Shown here: positions 27,829-36,680 of the stretch, piece by piece | Position numbering within the stretch: position 1 is the first letter of the stretch | How the letters are laid out: the number at the start of each line of letters is the position of its first letter | From: Bacillus sp. SM2101 | Lineage (GTDB): Bacteria > Bacillota > Bacilli > Bacillales > SM2101 | Length of the DNA stretch: 64,000 nucleotides | Direction of reading: 5' to 3' | Assembly (NCBI RefSeq): GCF_018588585.1 | Contig: NZ_JAEUFG010000005.1 | Location: forward strand, 98,569-162,568 | Position numbers and translations under genes: made by a program | Notes under the pieces: model-generated | What the model was told of the DNA's origin: nothing | Databases searched by the model: none | The model's input: the letters and a program-made list of their open reading frames with translations, nothing else

Positions 27829-27859
27829 AAGAATCCCACCTTTAGCTGTGGGATTCTTA
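27829..27859 (+). terminator. Rho-independent terminator of the dehydrogenase operon
   Basis: AAGAATCCCAC and GTGGGATTCTT form a perfect 11-bp stem with loop CTTTAGCT, followed by ATTTT. It lies about 50 bp after the HcnB-like stop. Confidence 0.85.
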
Positions 27860-27878
27860 TTTTCTCTCTAGTCTTCCT

Positions 27879-28035
27879 TTAAAACTGTGTTCACATTGAT
27901 TGTTGTTTCTCTTAGTAAAAAAATAAACACGTAATCAAATAGCGTTCAAAGCATTTTTTATCTATATAATGATGACTAACATATAAAGCGACTTTTTATG
28001 GTACTAATTTGGTCAAAGTATACGAAAAGAGCTTA
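27879..28035 (+). repeat. Dispersed MITE-like repeat copy
   Basis: Contains TGTTCACATTGATTGTTG at the left, CAAATAGCGTTC and AATGATGACTAACATATAAA inside, and AGTATACGAAAAGAGCTT at the right end. It follows directly after the operon terminator. Confidence 0.7.
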
Positions 28036-28096
28036 ATGATAAGAACCTTTCCACCCATCCTATTATACCAATCATAATTCACAATAAACATTCCAA

Positions 28097-29059
28097 TTAA
28101 GTGATGACCACATTACCCTTCTTACGTCCTTTATCAACATATTCATGAGCTTCAGTAATTTGTTCCAATGGATAGCATCTATCAATAACTGATACTAGCT
28201 TTTCCTCCTCAATAAGCTTTTTAAGAAAGACTAAATCTTCAGTATTGCCTGGAGCTATCCCGCTTACAACTTTTTTGTCACCTACTATTGAAGTACGTAT
28301 CATTTGAAAAATTTGTGGATAATGAATAACAGCTAATACATAAAATCCATTTTGTTTTAAAGACCTTTTACAGTGTGAAAACTTGGTTTTGCCAACAGTG
28401 TCAAATATAATGTCATACTTATCACTTTGATGTGTGAAATCCTCAGTAGTGTAATCAATGACTTTATCTGCTCCTAAAGATCTCACCATTTCTACATTAC
28501 CTGTACTACAAACTCCTGTTACTTCTGCCCCAAAGACTTTACCAAGCTGTACTGCAAATGTACCTACACTCCCTGAAGCTCCATAAATAAGGACTTTTTG
28601 TCCACTCTTTATATTGCCTTTACGTAGGAAATACAATGCAGATACTGCCCCAAAGGGAACTGCTGCCGCTTCTTCGTAGCTCATATTACTTGGCATAATT
28701 CCAATAGCTCCGTCTTCGGCTATGCTTATATATTCAACATAAGTGCCTTTCCCGCTAAATCCATACACTTGGTCACCGATATTAAACCGTGTTACTTTAC
28801 TACCTATCGAGACAATTTCCCCAGCAAGATCCATACCTAGTATATTTTTTTTTGGCTTTGTAAAACCTATCGCTATTTTAGAAATTGGCCACATGGGTAA
28901 TGACTTTCTACTTCCTTGTCGCATCCTTGCATCTCCCGATGATACAGTTCTTGCATGAACTTTGATCAGCACTTCATTATCCTCGATAGCTGGCTTATCA
29001 AGTTCTTTCAGACGAAGAACATCCGGTGACCCGTACCTTGTATATATCATTGCTTTCAT
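28097..29059 (-). CDS. NAD(P)-dependent quinone oxidoreductase / alcohol dehydrogenase-like protein
   Basis: A 320-residue medium-chain dehydrogenase/reductase with KVLIYGASGSVGTFAVQLGKVFGA as nucleotide site and no structural-zinc Cys cluster. It is paralogous to the 7756-8748 gene: the two share GADKVIDYTTEDFT, SLKQNGFYVLA and a C-terminal KKGNVVIT. AAGGAGGAG precedes ATG 29059. It lies between the two halves of the hydroxyproline island, but nothing ties it to that pathway. Its substrate is unknown. Confidence 0.85.
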   Translation of the reverse strand: MKAMIYTRYGSPDVLRLKELDKPAIEDNEVLIKVHARTVSSGDARMRQGSRKSLPMWPISKIAIGFTKPKKNILGMDLAGEIVSIGSKVTRFNIGDQVYGFSGKGTYVEYISIAEDGAIGIMPSNMSYEEAAAVPFGAVSALYFLRKGNIKSGQKVLIYGASGSVGTFAVQLGKVFGAEVTGVCSTGNVEMVRSLGADKVIDYTTEDFTHQSDKYDIIFDTVGKTKFSHCKRSLKQNGFYVLAVIHYPQIFQMIRTSIVGDKKVVSGIAPGNTEDLVFLKKLIEEEKLVSVIDRCYPLEQITEAHEYVDKGRKKGNVVIT

Positions 29060-29346
29060 AAATCTCCTCCTTAATCAATAATGTCCGTTAAGTATTAATT
29101 GAAGCTAATATATTATCTATATTACTAAAATATTCATAGTTCAGTAATATCTAAAACGGATAGCTCGTTCATAAAACGACATAAAGAATCGATTATTTTT
29201 TCATATTATTAAAATAAATATAAAAAAGCAGAGTAAGATACCCTGCCCTTGTTATTTGTCTTTTCCCTTGCACTATAAATTTAGTAAATCAATTTAAGCC
29301 GAACCCTTTGCAAAGATAGAAGGAACTGCAAAATATTCACCAAAGT

Positions 29347-30783
29347 TTAAAAAGAGTATTTAATTGCACAAGTTTTAATTGATGTATAGAAATCTAATGC
29401 AGCCTGCCCTTGTTCACGTGAATGAGAGCTTGATTGCTTCATACCACCAAATGGCGCTTGATATTCAACACCAGCAGTTTCTTGATTAACCCGAACCATG
29501 CCGGCATCACTTTCATCAAGAAATCGATGAGCTTTCGATAGATTATTCGTAAATACTGAAGCACTTAACCCGTATACTGTCTCATTACATAAATGCATCG
29601 CATCTTCAAAGTCTTGTGCTTTTAACACAACCGCAAGCGGACCAAAGACCTCTTCTTGAACAAGTGTATGTTTAGAGTCAACTCCTGTCGCTAGCATAGG
29701 GCTAATATAGAACCCTTCTGATTCTATTGAACTCATACCCTCTCCAATAATCTCTGCCTCGGTACGGGCTTGATTAATATATGCTGAAACACTATCAAAC
29801 TGTTCTTTTGATGCTACTGGTCCTAAGTATGAACTGGCATTTAAGGCATTTCCAGTGACAAGTTCAGAAACAGCTCGCTCCATTTGCCCAACAAAGTTTT
29901 CGTAAACATTACTTTCTACAATTATTCTACTCGTTGCAGTACACTTTTGCCCTGCAGAACGATAAGCACCACTTAGTATGATAGGAACTGTTTTTTCTAT
30001 ATTGGCATCATTTAGAACAACTGCTGCGTTCTTGCCACCCATTTCTGTTTGATATTTAATATTTCGCTTTGCACATATACTAGCAACTTGTATCCCTGTA
30101 TTCGATGATCCTGTGAAACTAACCGCATCTATGTCTACTTGTTCAAGTAGTGTCTTCCCAACGATACTCCCCTTACCGATTACTAAGTTTAATACTCCTT
30201 CAGGTAATTGGACTGTACTAAAAATCTCCATCATTTTTGTTGCTGTTAATGAAGCGATTTCTGCAGGTTTCCAAATTACTGTATTCCCACAAATGAGTGC
30301 TGGTGCTATTTTCCAAATAGGAATAGCTACAGGGAAATTCCATGGTGTAATTATTCCAACTACTCCTAAAGGAACACGCTTCGTATATTGAAGTACATCA
30401 CTATCGGACGCAGGTATAACATTACCGTTTGAACGCACTCCTTCAGCTGCATAGTATTTTAATAGATTTACTGCACGCAACACTTCACCCTTCATCTCAG
30501 CAATTGGCTTCCCCATCTCTCGGCTAGATAAAGTTGCAAGCTCTTCAATGTTCTTTTGCAAGGCATCTGCCATTTGGGATAAATACGAGCCTCGCACAGC
30601 ACTAGGTAGAGATGACCAAACCTTGAAGCCTTGCTTTGCCGCCGTCTCTGCTTGTAATACATGATTTTCATTAGAGCAATGCACAACTCCAACTTCTTCC
30701 GTTAAATTAGACGGATTATACACAACTTTTCTATTTTCTACTACCGAAACGACTTCCCCACCTATCCAGTTTTTTGTTTCCAC
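29347..30783 (-). CDS. Aldehyde dehydrogenase, probable 2,5-dioxovalerate (alpha-ketoglutarate semialdehyde) dehydrogenase
   Basis: Would oxidise alpha-ketoglutarate semialdehyde to alpha-ketoglutarate, the last step of hydroxyproline catabolism. The 478-residue ALDH fold shows GIITPWNFPVAIP, the NAD-contact FTGSSNTG, the general base in ELGGKN-like EMGGKNAAVV, and nucleophile Cys in GQKCTATSR. GTG 30783 follows GGAGGG; the frame runs to 30807 without a better SD. It lies on the same strand as the DapA-type gene upstream, but 370 bp away, with repeat DNA between them. Confidence 0.82.
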   Translation of the reverse strand: METKNWIGGEVVSVVENRKVVYNPSNLTEEVGVVHCSNENHVLQAETAAKQGFKVWSSLPSAVRGSYLSQMADALQKNIEELATLSSREMGKPIAEMKGEVLRAVNLLKYYAAEGVRSNGNVIPASDSDVLQYTKRVPLGVVGIITPWNFPVAIPIWKIAPALICGNTVIWKPAEIASLTATKMMEIFSTVQLPEGVLNLVIGKGSIVGKTLLEQVDIDAVSFTGSSNTGIQVASICAKRNIKYQTEMGGKNAAVVLNDANIEKTVPIILSGAYRSAGQKCTATSRIIVESNVYENFVGQMERAVSELVTGNALNASSYLGPVASKEQFDSVSAYINQARTEAEIIGEGMSSIESEGFYISPMLATGVDSKHTLVQEEVFGPLAVVLKAQDFEDAMHLCNETVYGLSASVFTNNLSKAHRFLDESDAGMVRVNQETAGVEYQAPFGGMKQSSSHSREQGQAALDFYTSIKTCAIKYSF

Positions 30784-30821
30784 AAATATCCCTCCTACTA
30801 TTTTCATTTTGGTTATTTATT

Positions 30822-30978
30822 AAGGCTGTTTTCTCATTAATTGTTGTTTTTCGTATTAAGAAGTATACACCTACACAACTAGCGTTCGTGGCATCTTTTT
30901 CTCCTGTACAACGATGACTAACACTTTAAAACTACTTTTTATAATTCTAATTTGATAACGATAGCAACCCGGATCTTT
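30822..30978 (+). repeat. Dispersed MITE-like repeat copy inside the hydroxyproline gene run
   Basis: AAGGCTGTTTTCTCATTAAT, then TTGTTGTTTTTCGTATTAAG, AACTAGCGTTCGTGGCATC, TGTACAACGATGACTAACA and CGATAGCAAC match the consensus in order. The extreme right end is altered (ACCCGGATCTT). Confidence 0.7.
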
Positions 30979-31066
30979 ATTAAAAAAGTCATTGATTAAT
31001 AATTGTCTTAGTATACCTTTTAATAACAAATGGATTTTTTGTAATCATATTAACAAAAACTCATGC

Positions 31067-31146
31067 CATCTCTTCTTCGCTAAAGACTATAAAAAATCTA
31101 TATGTCAGTTACTCAAATGTAGTAATAAATGTTTACAAAAAGATCT
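31067..31146 (+). repeat. Dispersed repeat, short variant
   Basis: CTTCTTCGCTAAAGACTATA and TATGTCAGTT match the 7652-7749 short copy, and the right end is TTTACAAAAAGATCTT. It is a second repeat copy between the DapA-type and aldehyde dehydrogenase genes. Confidence 0.45.
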
Positions 31147-31154
31147 TATAATCG

Positions 31155-32036
31155 TTATTGCTTCACAGTAGAAGCTGCCCGTTGAAAGGCTTTTTTAACA
31201 TCTTCATATTCTTCGCTACTTAAAGGTAAGCGTGGAGGTCTTGTTGTACCAACTGGCTGTCCAGCTAATTCCATCATGTATTTTATATATTGAACGAGCT
31301 GAGGGCTCGCATCATAATGAAATAAAGGGAGTAAACTTCTATATAACTCTATTGCCTCAGTCGCCCGACCTTCTCTACCTAGACGAAACAACTCTACACT
31401 TTGTTTAGGTAAAGCATTTGGAACCCCTGCAATCCAACCAGTTGCGCCAGCTAAAGGACCTTCCAACGCTAAGTCATCTACCCCGATTAATACTTCCAAG
31501 TCTGTTTTATCCAAAATGTCATGTACTCTTCGAATATCTCCACTGAACTCTTTTACAGCTTTAACGTTTTTCAGCTTTGAAAGAGTTTTTAATAATTCAG
31601 GAGTTAAATCAGTAGGGTAGTCGTGAGGGTTATTGTATGCAATAATCGGAATACCTACTTCATTTAACGCTTCATAATGAGCGATGACTTCGTTTTGTAG
31701 AGGTTTATAATTGATAGGTGGTAAAGCCATAATGCCTGCTCCACCTTTGTCTTTTGCGAACTGAGCCCATTTTACTGCTTGCTCTGTAGAAGGTGCTCCA
31801 GTACCAACTACTACAGGAACACGAAAATTTGCAGCAGCAATGACCGTTTCAATCACTTTTGCACGTTCTTCAACTGTTAACGTAGCATATTCTCCTAATG
31901 AACCAGAAGGAACTAAACCGTCTACCCCTTGAGAAATTAACCAATTACATAACTCATATAAGCGCTTATAATCAACTTCATAAGTTTCAGTAAATGGAGT
32001 AACAACTGCAACGTACACACCTTCAAAATTTGCCAT
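31155..32036 (-). CDS. DapA-family lyase, probable 1-pyrroline-4-hydroxy-2-carboxylate deaminase
   Basis: A 293-residue class I aldolase-fold enzyme: VVTPFTETYEVDY at the N-terminus, PSGSLGEYATLT, Tyr134 in IIAYNNP and Schiff-base Lys162 in VKAVKEFSGD. In hydroxyproline catabolism this family member deaminates and dehydrates 1-pyrroline-4-hydroxy-2-carboxylate to alpha-ketoglutarate semialdehyde. KDG aldolase or dihydrodipicolinate synthase are less likely alternatives. AAAGGGGAATG precedes ATG 32036. The best sigma-54 promoter in the window lies 63-80 bp upstream. Confidence 0.83.
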   Translation of the reverse strand: MANFEGVYVAVVTPFTETYEVDYKRLYELCNWLISQGVDGLVPSGSLGEYATLTVEERAKVIETVIAAANFRVPVVVGTGAPSTEQAVKWAQFAKDKGGAGIMALPPINYKPLQNEVIAHYEALNEVGIPIIAYNNPHDYPTDLTPELLKTLSKLKNVKAVKEFSGDIRRVHDILDKTDLEVLIGVDDLALEGPLAGATGWIAGVPNALPKQSVELFRLGREGRATEAIELYRSLLPLFHYDASPQLVQYIKYMMELAGQPVGTTRPPRLPLSSEEYEDVKKAFQRAASTVKQ

Positions 32037-32098
32037 ATAACATTCCCCTTTCTAAGAAAACATAGCGGTATTTTTTTAAATTATACTTAGAGAAAGAT

Positions 32099-32116
32099 TT
32101 GCAAATTTCATGCCAA
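32099..32116 (-). promoter_or_regulatory. Sigma-54 (-24/-12) promoter of the deaminase gene
   Basis: The minus strand reads TTGGCATGAAATTTGCAA, a full match to the TTGGCAYG-N4-TTGC consensus; GG (32114-32113) and GC (32102-32101) are 12 bases apart. It faces the DapA-family gene. Confidence 0.88.
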
Positions 32117-32166
32117 TTATTAAACATTTATATAATGTCTTTGTATTAGCAGAGGATTTTTTAAGC

Positions 32167-32205
32167 GTGTATAAAAAAGTATACACCGTTGATTTTTTTA
32201 TACAC
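32167..32205. promoter_or_regulatory. Candidate enhancer (UAS) for the sigma-54 activator
   Basis: GTGTATAAAAAAGTATACAC is an inverted repeat (arms GTGTATA and TATACAC). A further half-site in inverse orientation, TTTTTTTATACAC, follows at 32193-32205. It lies about 50-90 bp upstream of the -24 element, where enhancer-binding proteins usually bind. The assignment to the 24123 activator is inference. Confidence 0.45.
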
Positions 32206-32549
32206 TTCTACTTCATAAAAGTTAACACTCTAACGATAAGCCACTTTGTCATGCCATTATTACCAAATAAAAACTAGACTACCTTTTACTTTGATCTCAT
32301 TCTTAGTAGCAAATTGCATATGATCTAGTTGATTTCTTAGTGTTAAAACTAGCAAAAGTCAAAGACTCTATGACTAAACTTTTTTATTGATATTTAACAA
32401 TCACAATACCTATCCACTCATTCTTCATGCATTTAAGAATATCTGTCTCTCATTCTCCTATGCTACTTAAAAAAATTTGCATATTATCAAATAAACTAAC
32501 ATTCAGGCAACACTACAATAGAAGTCAAATTCAACAGATCAAAACTTAA

Positions 32550-33014
32550 CTAGTTAATATCACCCAAATATACTGGTGCATTTTCTTTTCGAATATATTT
32601 ACCAATATATGTTGTTAACTCTCTCGGATATATCCTGTATTGTTCTAAATTTTTTATATCCACCCATTCTATCCCTACTTGGTAACTATCAGGATTTGTA
32701 GGGACTTTATTTGAACTCACTTTATTTACTAGACTACAAATAAAATAATATTCGATTTGATGAACATTAAAATCATAAGCAGCATGCTCATGGTTTTTGC
32801 CAATATATTCTCGAATATGAAGTAGTTCTTCAATTCGTACTTCTTGACCCACTTCTTCAATGCATTCTCTAATTAAAGCGTTGCTAATCGTTTCACCATG
32901 CTCTTGACCACCTCCAGGAAATAGATAATATAACCCATCATCACCTTCATTTATAGTTAATAAGATCTTCTCCCCGTTAAAAATAATTGCTTTTGCAGAA
33001 TTTCTAATATACAT
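32550..33014 (-). CDS. Nudix hydrolase
   Basis: This 154-residue protein carries the Nudix box as GGGQEHGETISNALIRECIEEVGQ (key residues G...GE...REC.EEVG), which binds Mg and hydrolyses a nucleoside diphosphate linked to another group. The substrate is not predictable. GGAGGGG precedes ATG 33014. It stands alone, about 500 bp upstream of the hydroxyproline island. Confidence 0.87.
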   Translation of the reverse strand: MYIRNSAKAIIFNGEKILLTINEGDDGLYYLFPGGGQEHGETISNALIRECIEEVGQEVRIEELLHIREYIGKNHEHAAYDFNVHQIEYYFICSLVNKVSSNKVPTNPDSYQVGIEWVDIKNLEQYRIYPRELTTYIGKYIRKENAPVYLGDIN

Positions 33015-33337
33015 TTTCTAACAACCCCTCCATCAAGTATTGTTGTATTCATATGCATAAAAAAACCATAGAGATTCGCTCTACGGCAAAGAATGTATAT
33101 GTCGTTTTTTACAATTTATTCTCCAATAAAGGTTTGCTACCATTTGTTACGAAATTTATAGTTGTTTGAATGATGTTTATCATTGTAAGACTTCTTTTAT
33201 TTAGCTTATTGATCATAATATTATTATTTCATTTCTATGTAAATACCATTTTTGGAATTATAATCATAAAAAAGTAAAAAAGACCACAATTGTGGTCTTT
33301 GCTGATAAGCTACATATTTTTTCAATAGAGACAGCCA
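33015..33337. other. Intergenic region with a terminator, no gene
   Basis: Apart from the hairpin at 33272-33302 it is AT-rich. The stretch at about 33110-33170 faintly resembles an inverted dispersed repeat (GGTTTGCTACCATTTGTTACG), but too poorly to call. Confidence 0.4.
33272..33302. terminator. Palindromic bidirectional terminator
   Basis: AAAGACCACAATTGTGGTCTTT is a near-perfect palindrome flanked by A-runs on the left. On the minus strand it is followed by a T-run, placing it as terminator for the small spore-protein gene at 33338-33514. Confidence 0.75.
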
Positions 33338-33514
33338 TTATCCTTCATATAATCCGTTATTTTTTGAGGCATTCTCTCGTTTTGTTTTTTCTTTTTGTGC
33401 ACGATTTGCATTAGCACTTCCAAATTCATGGCTAAATTCAGTATCAATCGTACTACTGTCAAATCCTTGTTTGTTTTTTTGTTCTGCATCATTTTTGTTC
33501 GTTCTTTTTGCCAC
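33338..33514 (-). CDS. Small protein resembling gamma-type small acid-soluble spore proteins
   Basis: From GTG 33514, spaced after AAAGGAGGTATTAGGA, it encodes 58 residues rich in Lys, Asn, Gln and Glu (KRTNKNDAEQKNKQG...TEFSHEFGSANANRAQKEK). The TEF-x-x-E element and composition recall gamma-type SASPs, which serve as amino-acid stores in spores, but only one repeat-like unit is present. The family call is tentative. Confidence 0.5.
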   Translation of the reverse strand: MAKRTNKNDAEQKNKQGFDSSTIDTEFSHEFGSANANRAQKEKTKRENASKNNGLYEG

Positions 33515-33654
33515 TCCTAATACCTCCTTTATAATAGTTGATTTACCCACCTATTATTATCAAGTCATGGTATGGTTATTCGTTTAGGAATGAAATTATT
33601 TATACAGCTAAACTGTAGGCTTATGAAAATCAATTAACAACAAATTATAAAGCT

Positions 33655-34527
33655 TTAATATAACTTATACAATGCTTGTGTTCCACTTTCTCCTTCACCT
33701 TTTTTTGCTAATTCGTCATACATTGATTTAGCTAGGCTTAACCCTGGTGTTTGCATTCCCATTGCTTCCGCCTCATTTAGCGCAATTCCCATATCTTTAA
33801 TAAAATGTTTCACATAAAACCCTGGCTCAAAATTATCATCTATGATTCTTGGTGCTAAATTACTTAATGACCAGCTTCCTGCAGCTCCCAACGCTATACT
33901 CTCTAACACTTTTGAAGGATTTAAGCCAGCTTTTTCTGCGTAAACAACAGCTTCACAAACACCGATCATATTTGTAGCAATCGCAATTTGGTTACACATC
34001 TTAGTATGCTGTCCTGCCCCTGCTTCCCCTTGCAAAATAATGTTCTTGCCCATTATTTCTAAAATAGGTTTACAAGTAGTAAACACTTGCTCATCACCAC
34101 CTACCATAATCGTTAGCTGTGCCTTTTGTGCCCCAATATCACCACCAGACACTGGTGCATCTAAAGAGAATATATTTTTTTTCTTCCCTTCTTCATAAAT
34201 TTTTTTAGCAAGAGTAGGAGTCGATGTCGTCATATCAATGACATATGTACCTGGTTTTACATGACTTAATATACCGTTCTCTCCAAGATAAACTTCCTCT
34301 ACATCATGTGGATATCCTACCATTGTAAAGATCACATTTGCTTTTTGTGCAAGCTCTTCAACGCTATCTCTCCACATAGCCCCTTTTTCCAATAGGTCTT
34401 GCGCTTTTGCCTTCGTACGCGTATAAAGCGCTACCTTGTAACCCGCATCAACTAAATGACCTGCCATACTGTTACCCATTACACCCGTTCCGATAAAACC
34501 AATCTCTGTATTTTCTTTACTTAACAT
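33655..34527 (-). CDS. ykwC: 3-hydroxyisobutyrate dehydrogenase-like NAD(P)-dependent oxidoreductase (YkwC-like)
   Basis: This 290-residue beta-hydroxyacid dehydrogenase has IGFIGTGVMGNSMA as the dinucleotide motif, the substrate-loop signature LDAPVSGGDIGAQ, and catalytic Lys in GAGQHTKMCNQIAI. It matches B. subtilis YkwC closely, including the C-terminal GLSLAKSMYDEL...GTQALYKL. The physiological substrate is not established. ATG 34527 is nine bases after AAGGGG and is preferred to upstream in-frame starts. Confidence 0.87.
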   Translation of the reverse strand: MLSKENTEIGFIGTGVMGNSMAGHLVDAGYKVALYTRTKAKAQDLLEKGAMWRDSVEELAQKANVIFTMVGYPHDVEEVYLGENGILSHVKPGTYVIDMTTSTPTLAKKIYEEGKKKNIFSLDAPVSGGDIGAQKAQLTIMVGGDEQVFTTCKPILEIMGKNIILQGEAGAGQHTKMCNQIAIATNMIGVCEAVVYAEKAGLNPSKVLESIALGAAGSWSLSNLAPRIIDDNFEPGFYVKHFIKDMGIALNEAEAMGMQTPGLSLAKSMYDELAKKGEGESGTQALYKLY

Positions 34528-34628
34528 GCATAACATCCCCTTCACTATTTCCACATATTATTATGTTTATGTTCATTATCTTATCATTTAATTCAATCAG
34601 TTGACTGTCACTAAGTTAAAATTATAAC

Positions 34629-34790
34629 GATCTTTTCGTAAACTTTGTTGCCATTGTTACCAAATTTGAACCGAAACATATCGTTTTATTTGTTGGTCAT
34701 CGTTTTAGAAAAGTGAAGATGCCACAAACACTAGTTGTGTATATGTTTAAATCTAAGTACGAACAACAACAATTAAGGAGAAAAAAGCCA
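34629..34790 (-). repeat. Dispersed MITE-like repeat, inverted copy
   Basis: The plus strand begins GATCTTTTCGTAAACTTTGTTGCC and ends GTACGAACAACAACAATTAAGG with AAAAAAGCC. The reverse complement gives the consensus blocks in order, including ACTAGTGTTTGTGGCATCTTC. Confidence 0.7.
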
Positions 34791-34922
34791 ATCATAAATA
34801 GAAATTTCTTATAGTTTCTTTTCGAAAACGCCTATATCTTCCGAATGGGAGTCTCTCCCATCTGATAAGTAAAAGCCTGTACAGGTGGAGCGCTAAAGCT
34901 CTTGAACAAATCATCGTTTCAA

Positions 34923-34952
34923 AAAAACCCCACACTTTGTATGTGGGGTTCA
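34923..34952 (-). terminator. Terminator of hutH
   Basis: On the minus strand GAACCCCACATACAAAGTGTGGGG is followed by TTTTTTT. It lies 10-40 bp after the hutH stop, so no other hut gene is co-transcribed downstream. Confidence 0.88.
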
Positions 34953-34959
34953 ATCATAC

Positions 34960-36510
34960 TTAGACATTATGAGTCACTTGTTCTTCCTTCATCCACAAAG
35001 CTAACGCTTCTATATCTGTAGCAAACACTCTATCTTTCTTAATTGATGGAACAACGTTTCTCCCATTTTCGAATAGTTTGCGAGTTAGCGGAGCCATTTG
35101 TTCTTCTCCACGGTATTCTACCGCCTGCATACCACATATTAACTCAATAGCCAATACTCGACGTACATTGTTAATAATTTGATAAGCGTGTCTTGAGCCG
35201 ATCGTTCCCATACTTACATGGTCTTCTTGATTTGCAGATGATGGTATCGAATCAACACTTGCCGGGTGTGCGAGTGTTTTATTTTCCGATACTAGGGACG
35301 CAGCACTGTATTGCATGATCATAGCTCCTGACTGAAGTCCTGGCTCTGGACTGAGAAAAGGAGGTAAGTCATTTAATTGAGGGTTTACTAACCTTTCAAT
35401 ACGGCGTTCAGAAATATTCGCAAGTTCTGCCATGGCAATGCCAAGGAAATCCATTGCAAAAGCAATCGGTTGGCCATGAAAGTTCCCGCCAGAAATAACT
35501 TTGTTACCATCATCAAAAATTAGTGGATTATCTGTTGCTGAATTAATTTCTATTTCAAGCTTTTCTTTTACATAAGATAATGTTTGCCATGTCGCTCCAT
35601 GCACTTGAGGTATACAGCGTATTGAGTAAGCATCTTGTACTCGTATTTCACCTTGATGGGTCGTAAGCTTACTTTGATCTAAAATCTTTCTTATCCTTTC
35701 AGCTACATGAATTTGCTCTTGATACCCTCTAGCTTCGTGAATGTCGTTATCAAATGCATCGATTATTCCTCGCAAACCTTCAACTGTTAAGGATGCAATC
35801 CAGTCAGCTTGAATTGCTAATTTCTCTGCCTCAATGTATGCTACAACACCCATAGCTGTCATAGCTTGCGTTCCGTTAATTAATGCCAAACCTTCTTTTG
35901 CTTGTAGTACAATCGGTGAAATGCCGACTTCGGCTAACACTTCTTTTGCAGGATGTATTTTGCCTTGATAATACACATTCCCTTCACCAAGTAGTGGTAA
36001 TACTAAATGTGATAGTGGAGCCAGATCTCCACTTGCACCTAGTGATCCTTGCTGAGGAATGACAGGATGAATTTGGTTGTTAACTAACTTTAATAATGTT
36101 TCAATTACTATTGGTCGAACACCAGATACTCCTTTCAATAGGGCATTCGCTCTCAACACAAGCATTGCTCGTGACACAACCTCTGGAAATGGCTCACCTA
36201 CTCCACAAGCATGAGAAAGGATTAAATTCAATTGTAGCTCCTCTACATCTTTAGCATCTATTAAAACATCACTAAATTTACCAAAACCAGTTGTGATTCC
36301 ATAGATTACTTTCTTTTCGGATACAATTCTTTCTACAGCTTCTCTGCTCTTTTTAACTTTTTCCATACTAGTTGAACAAGCTGTAACTTTTATATTGTCA
36401 TTTAATATTTGTCTCATATCAGTAATTGACAGTGTCTGTCCAGTTAATGTAATCAGTCCGTCCACCATCTTTCTTTGTTTTTCTTCGACCTCATTTACGA
36501 ACACACTCAT
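34960..36510 (-). CDS. hutH: Histidine ammonia-lyase
   Basis: HutH deaminates L-histidine to urocanate. Ala-Ser-Gly (frame residues 164-166, in [16 protein letters not shown]) forms the MIO cofactor. [30 protein letters not shown] and [13 protein letters not shown] are all conserved. I start at ATG 36510, nine bases after GGAG, giving 516 residues. That adds a 14-residue N-terminal piece ([14 protein letters not shown]) relative to the B. subtilis enzyme. It lies downstream of hutP with an attenuator in between. hutU, hutI, hutG and hutM are not in the window. Confidence 0.95.
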   Translation of the reverse strand: MSVFVNEVEEKQRKMVDGLITLTGQTLSITDMRQILNDNIKVTACSTSMEKVKKSREAVERIVSEKKVIYGITTGFGKFSDVLIDAKDVEELQLNLILSHACGVGEPFPEVVSRAMLVLRANALLKGVSGVRPIVIETLLKLVNNQIHPVIPQQGSLGASGDLAPLSHLVLPLLGEGNVYYQGKIHPAKEVLAEVGISPIVLQAKEGLALINGTQAMTAMGVVAYIEAEKLAIQADWIASLTVEGLRGIIDAFDNDIHEARGYQEQIHVAERIRKILDQSKLTTHQGEIRVQDAYSIRCIPQVHGATWQTLSYVKEKLEIEINSATDNPLIFDDGNKVISGGNFHGQPIAFAMDFLGIAMAELANISERRIERLVNPQLNDLPPFLSPEPGLQSGAMIMQYSAASLVSENKTLAHPASVDSIPSSANQEDHVSMGTIGSRHAYQIINNVRRVLAIELICGMQAVEYRGEEQMAPLTRKLFENGRNVVPSIKKDRVFATDIEALALWMKEEQVTHNV

Positions 36511-36554
36511 TCTAATCCACTCCAAATCTCTTTAGTTAATTAAAGCGCAAATCA

Positions 36555-36622
36555 CAAAAGGGGCTATATCTAGTTAACAAAATGTTATACCTAGATACAG
36601 CCCCCTAATGTCTATAAAACTA
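36555..36622 (-). promoter_or_regulatory. HutP-type attenuator (terminator hairpin plus UAG triplets) between hutP and hutH
   Basis: The minus strand carries a long stem: GGGGCTGTATCTAG pairs with CTAGATATAGCCCC around a 17-base loop, followed by TTTTGTG. Immediately 5' of the stem lie three UAG triplets (36622-36620, 36614-36612, 36607-36605) spaced 5 and 4 bases apart, the layout HutP binds in B. subtilis. Histidine-activated HutP would block the terminator and allow hutH transcription. Confidence 0.8.
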
Positions 36623-36680
36623 TGGGCATATATGATTTTTTTATTCAACAATAAAGCATGAACCTTTGGTTATAGTGTGA

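Larger units (their letters stand above)
32037..32549. other. Regulatory intergenic region upstream of the DapA-type gene
   Basis: About 510 bp with no gene. The right two-thirds are featureless to me. The left third holds the sigma-54 promoter and the GTGTATA-type palindrome listed separately. Confidence 0.55.

Noticed and set aside
30784-31154. A -24/-12 promoter for the aldehyde dehydrogenase gene
   Set aside because: The only correctly spaced GG/GC pair (near 30890-30905) reads CAGGAG and ATGCC, far from the TGGCAC and TTGCA consensus.
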